Shown here: positions 21,714-22,943 of the stretch, in pieces
Numbering within the stretch: position 1 is the first letter of the stretch
Layout: each line of letters starts with the position of its first letter
Virus record (IMG/VR): IMGVR_UViG_3300032285_005256
Location: 1-22,943 of that record
Source: a virus
DNA length: 22,943 bases
Reading direction: 5' to 3' (one strand)
The notes under the pieces: generated by a model
Database searches by the model: none
Seen by the model: the letters and a program-made list of their open reading frames with translations, nothing else
What the model was told of the DNA's origin: nothing
Program-made: the position numbers and the translations under genes

Positions 21714-21907
21714 GCTATCTCAAGAATTTTGAAGAGGAGATAGCCTTCCTGATAGAGAGCCTAAGCATGAACTATCAGGACGTATACTCAATGCCTTACG
21801 GTAGGAGGCAAAGGCTGATAGAGTGGAAGGTGGATCGACTTCAGAAGGAGCAAAAAGCTCGGCAAGAGTCTGAAAGTCGAATGAGGTCGCAATCAAGGAG
21901 GCGCTAA
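21704..21907 (+). CDS. Frameshifted C-terminal domain of the tail assembly chaperone (gp51/T-like)
   Basis: After a -1 slip, 67 codons follow in this frame up to TAA at 21905-21907, giving a fusion of 304 residues with the zero-frame protein. The extension reads GYLKNFEEEIAFLIESLSMN, then YQDVYSMPYGRRQRL, and then a charged coiled-coil tail rich in K, E and R. A Y..V..MP..RR...I pattern is what I expect of chaperone T-domains and gp51-like proteins that recruit the tape measure protein. An ATG at 21767 with a GAGAG upstream could also start a free 46-residue product. The stop is directly followed by the tape measure GTG. Confidence 0.7.
   Translation, partial: LPIGYLKNFEEEIAFLIESLSMNYQDVYSMPYGRRQRLIEWKVDRLQKEQKARQESESRMRSQSRRR
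21712..21746 (+). promoter_or_regulatory. Perfect 10-bp hairpin, probable frameshift stimulator
   Basis: AGGCTATCTC (21712-21721) pairs perfectly with GAGATAGCCT (21737-21746) around a 15-nt loop. The stem starts 7 bases after the slippery heptamer and overlaps the zero-frame stop codon. This is the standard place for a structure that pauses the ribosome on the slip site. Confidence 0.8.
21747..21780 (+). promoter_or_regulatory. Second adjacent perfect 9-bp hairpin, start codon in loop
   Basis: TCCTGATAG (21747-21755) pairs perfectly with CTATCAGGA (21772-21780) around a 16-nt loop that contains the ATG at 21767. It abuts the first hairpin with no gap, so the two could stack coaxially. It may strengthen the frameshift or hide the internal start. 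Confidence 0.65.
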
Positions 21908-22943
21908 GTGCCAAACAAGAGATTTCTAGGACTTGGATTTACCTTCTCGGCCACTGACCGAGGGCTGGAGAAAAAGCTCTTAGGCGTTAAAAAAGCGTTA
22001 TCTGGGATCGCCTCCTCTTTAGACGATGTAAATGCGGGAGCAGCCTCCGCGAGTGCTTCTTTTTCTCGGATGAAAAGACCTAAACTCTCTGCTTCAAAAT
22101 CATCCGCTAGTAGCCAGGGAAAAAGCCGTCCTCTTTCTCTTGAGAAAACACAACTTAAAATCCTCTCTCATACAGGCAGAATGATTACGCTCATGCGTCG
22201 GAATCCTCTCACCTCGGTACTTCCAAAAGAGCAAAAAGTGGCTGAGGCTCCTCGTGAGAAGACTCAAGCCTCCACTCACCCTGCCTCCGAGCGTTTAGGC
22301 TCAGTATTTCGAGAGCGAGATCTGAGAAACTCTTTTAGATGGGGTGATTCCAACTTAAAAGACGTGATGTCGAAATTGTCTGATGAGTCTAAAAAAACGG
22401 TTACGGACATTTCAAAATCAGTGGAAAAAGTGTTGGGCAAGGACTTATTAGGCGCATGGAAAAAACAATCTGAAGGCATCCGAATCGAGATGGATTCTTT
22501 GGGAAATATGTCAGATCGCTCGGCTCAAAAGCTCTTGGATCTTGCCAATAACTTAGCAACAGTAGCCTCTGAATCAGATGAGTTTGCCAAAAATCTCTCT
22601 CTGCTTAAGACCGTTTTTGAGATGACGAAGCATTGGTTTGCTGATGTCAAAGGAGCTGCCACTCAATTCTTAAACACGATTGGAGTGGATTTCTCAAAGA
22701 TGATCCCAGAACAACTCAAGGCCCTTTATGGGGTTTTAGATGCGGCTCTTTTGAAGCCTCTTAAGAGTGGTCTAGGAGCATTAGGCAAGAACCTTTTTGG
22801 TAGAGTGGTGAAATCTCGAACCGAGAAGTACCAGGAGCAATTGCTAAAATCCATTGGGACGGATCAATCGAAAAATAGCTCAGTTCAGGCTCTCTTAGCC
22901 AAGATGATCAAAGAGTTAGAGGAGAAGAAAGAGAAACCCAGTA
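21908..22943 (+). CDS. Probable tape measure protein, N-terminal part (partial)
   Basis: The GTG at 21908, with AAGGAGG (21895-21901) upstream, opens a frame of 345 codons to the window edge. The start (LGLGFTFSATDRGLEKKLLGVKKALSGI) resembles the N-terminus of tape measure proteins. A serine/alanine-rich stretch and a long, mostly helical region with regular hydrophobic spacing (TKHWFADVKGAATQFLNTIGV..., LKSGLGALGKNLFGRV) come next. Tape measure proteins set tail length and lie inside the tube. The position directly after the frameshifted chaperone pair is diagnostic in tailed phages. The protein continues beyond the window, so its total length, and with it tail length, is unknown. Confidence 0.75.
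   Translation, partial: MPNKRFLGLGFTFSATDRGLEKKLLGVKKALSGIASSLDDVNAGAASASASFSRMKRPKLSASKSSASSQGKSRPLSLEKTQLKILSHTGRMITLMRRNPLTSVLPKEQKVAEAPREKTQASTHPASERLGSVFRERDLRNSFRWGDSNLKDVMSKLSDESKKTVTDISKSVEKVLGKDLLGAWKKQSEGIRIEMDSLGNMSDRSAQKLLDLANNLATVASESDEFAKNLSLLKTVFEMTKHWFADVKGAATQFLNTIGVDFSKMIPEQLKALYGVLDAALLKPLKSGLGALGKNLFGRVVKSRTEKYQEQLLKSIGTDQSKNSSVQALLAKMIKELEEKKEKPS

Overview
The window is a segment of the late structural region of a contractile-tailed (myovirus-type) bacteriophage. All supported genes lie on the + strand, are tightly packed and often overlap. The gene order resembles the T4-type virion module. It runs from the C-terminus of a gp23-like major capsid protein (1-361), through a gp13-like neck protein (4048-4782), a possible gp14-like neck protein (9021-9569) and a possible gp15-like tail completion protein (14750-15418), to the tail sheath (15471-17261). 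Three tail-tube paralogues follow (17273-18961), then a gp53/LysM-like baseplate protein (20640-20954), a tail assembly chaperone with a frameshifted second frame (20994-21907), and the start of a probable tape measure protein (21908 to the window edge). The dispersed accessory genes suggest a large-genome phage. The host cannot be read from this window.

Accessory genes sit between the structural genes. (1) 488-3490, behind the capsid terminator, is an AT-rich cassette of a zinc-knuckle/Vsr-like endonuclease overlapping an ibrB-like ParB-fold gene and an ibrA-like PAPS-reductase/PP-loop gene. (2) 4792-9012, between the two neck-like genes, holds a PcfJ-like leucine-rich-repeat gene split by an in-frame amber codon, followed by two large proteins I do not recognise. 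(3) 10884-12976 holds RmlD, RmlC and RmlA homologues but no RmlB, followed by a zinc-ribbon/ribbon-helix-helix-like protein. (4) 19500-20636 holds three small genes, two of them ribbon-helix-helix-like. Each has an extended -10 promoter-like element exactly 6 nt before its ATG, suggesting leaderless transcripts.

The strongest new-looking signals are these. There is a near-textbook -1 programmed frameshift signal (T TTT TTC, 7-nt spacer, perfect 10-bp hairpin) in the tail chaperone gene. A short [DN]x[WF]G[IL]P peptide recurs in five otherwise unrelated proteins. There is also the amber-split PcfJ-LRR gene, the endonuclease-ibrB-ibrA cassette and the leaderless mini-regulon. No tRNA, rRNA, CRISPR array or insertion sequence was seen, and no gap between genes exceeds 300 bases.
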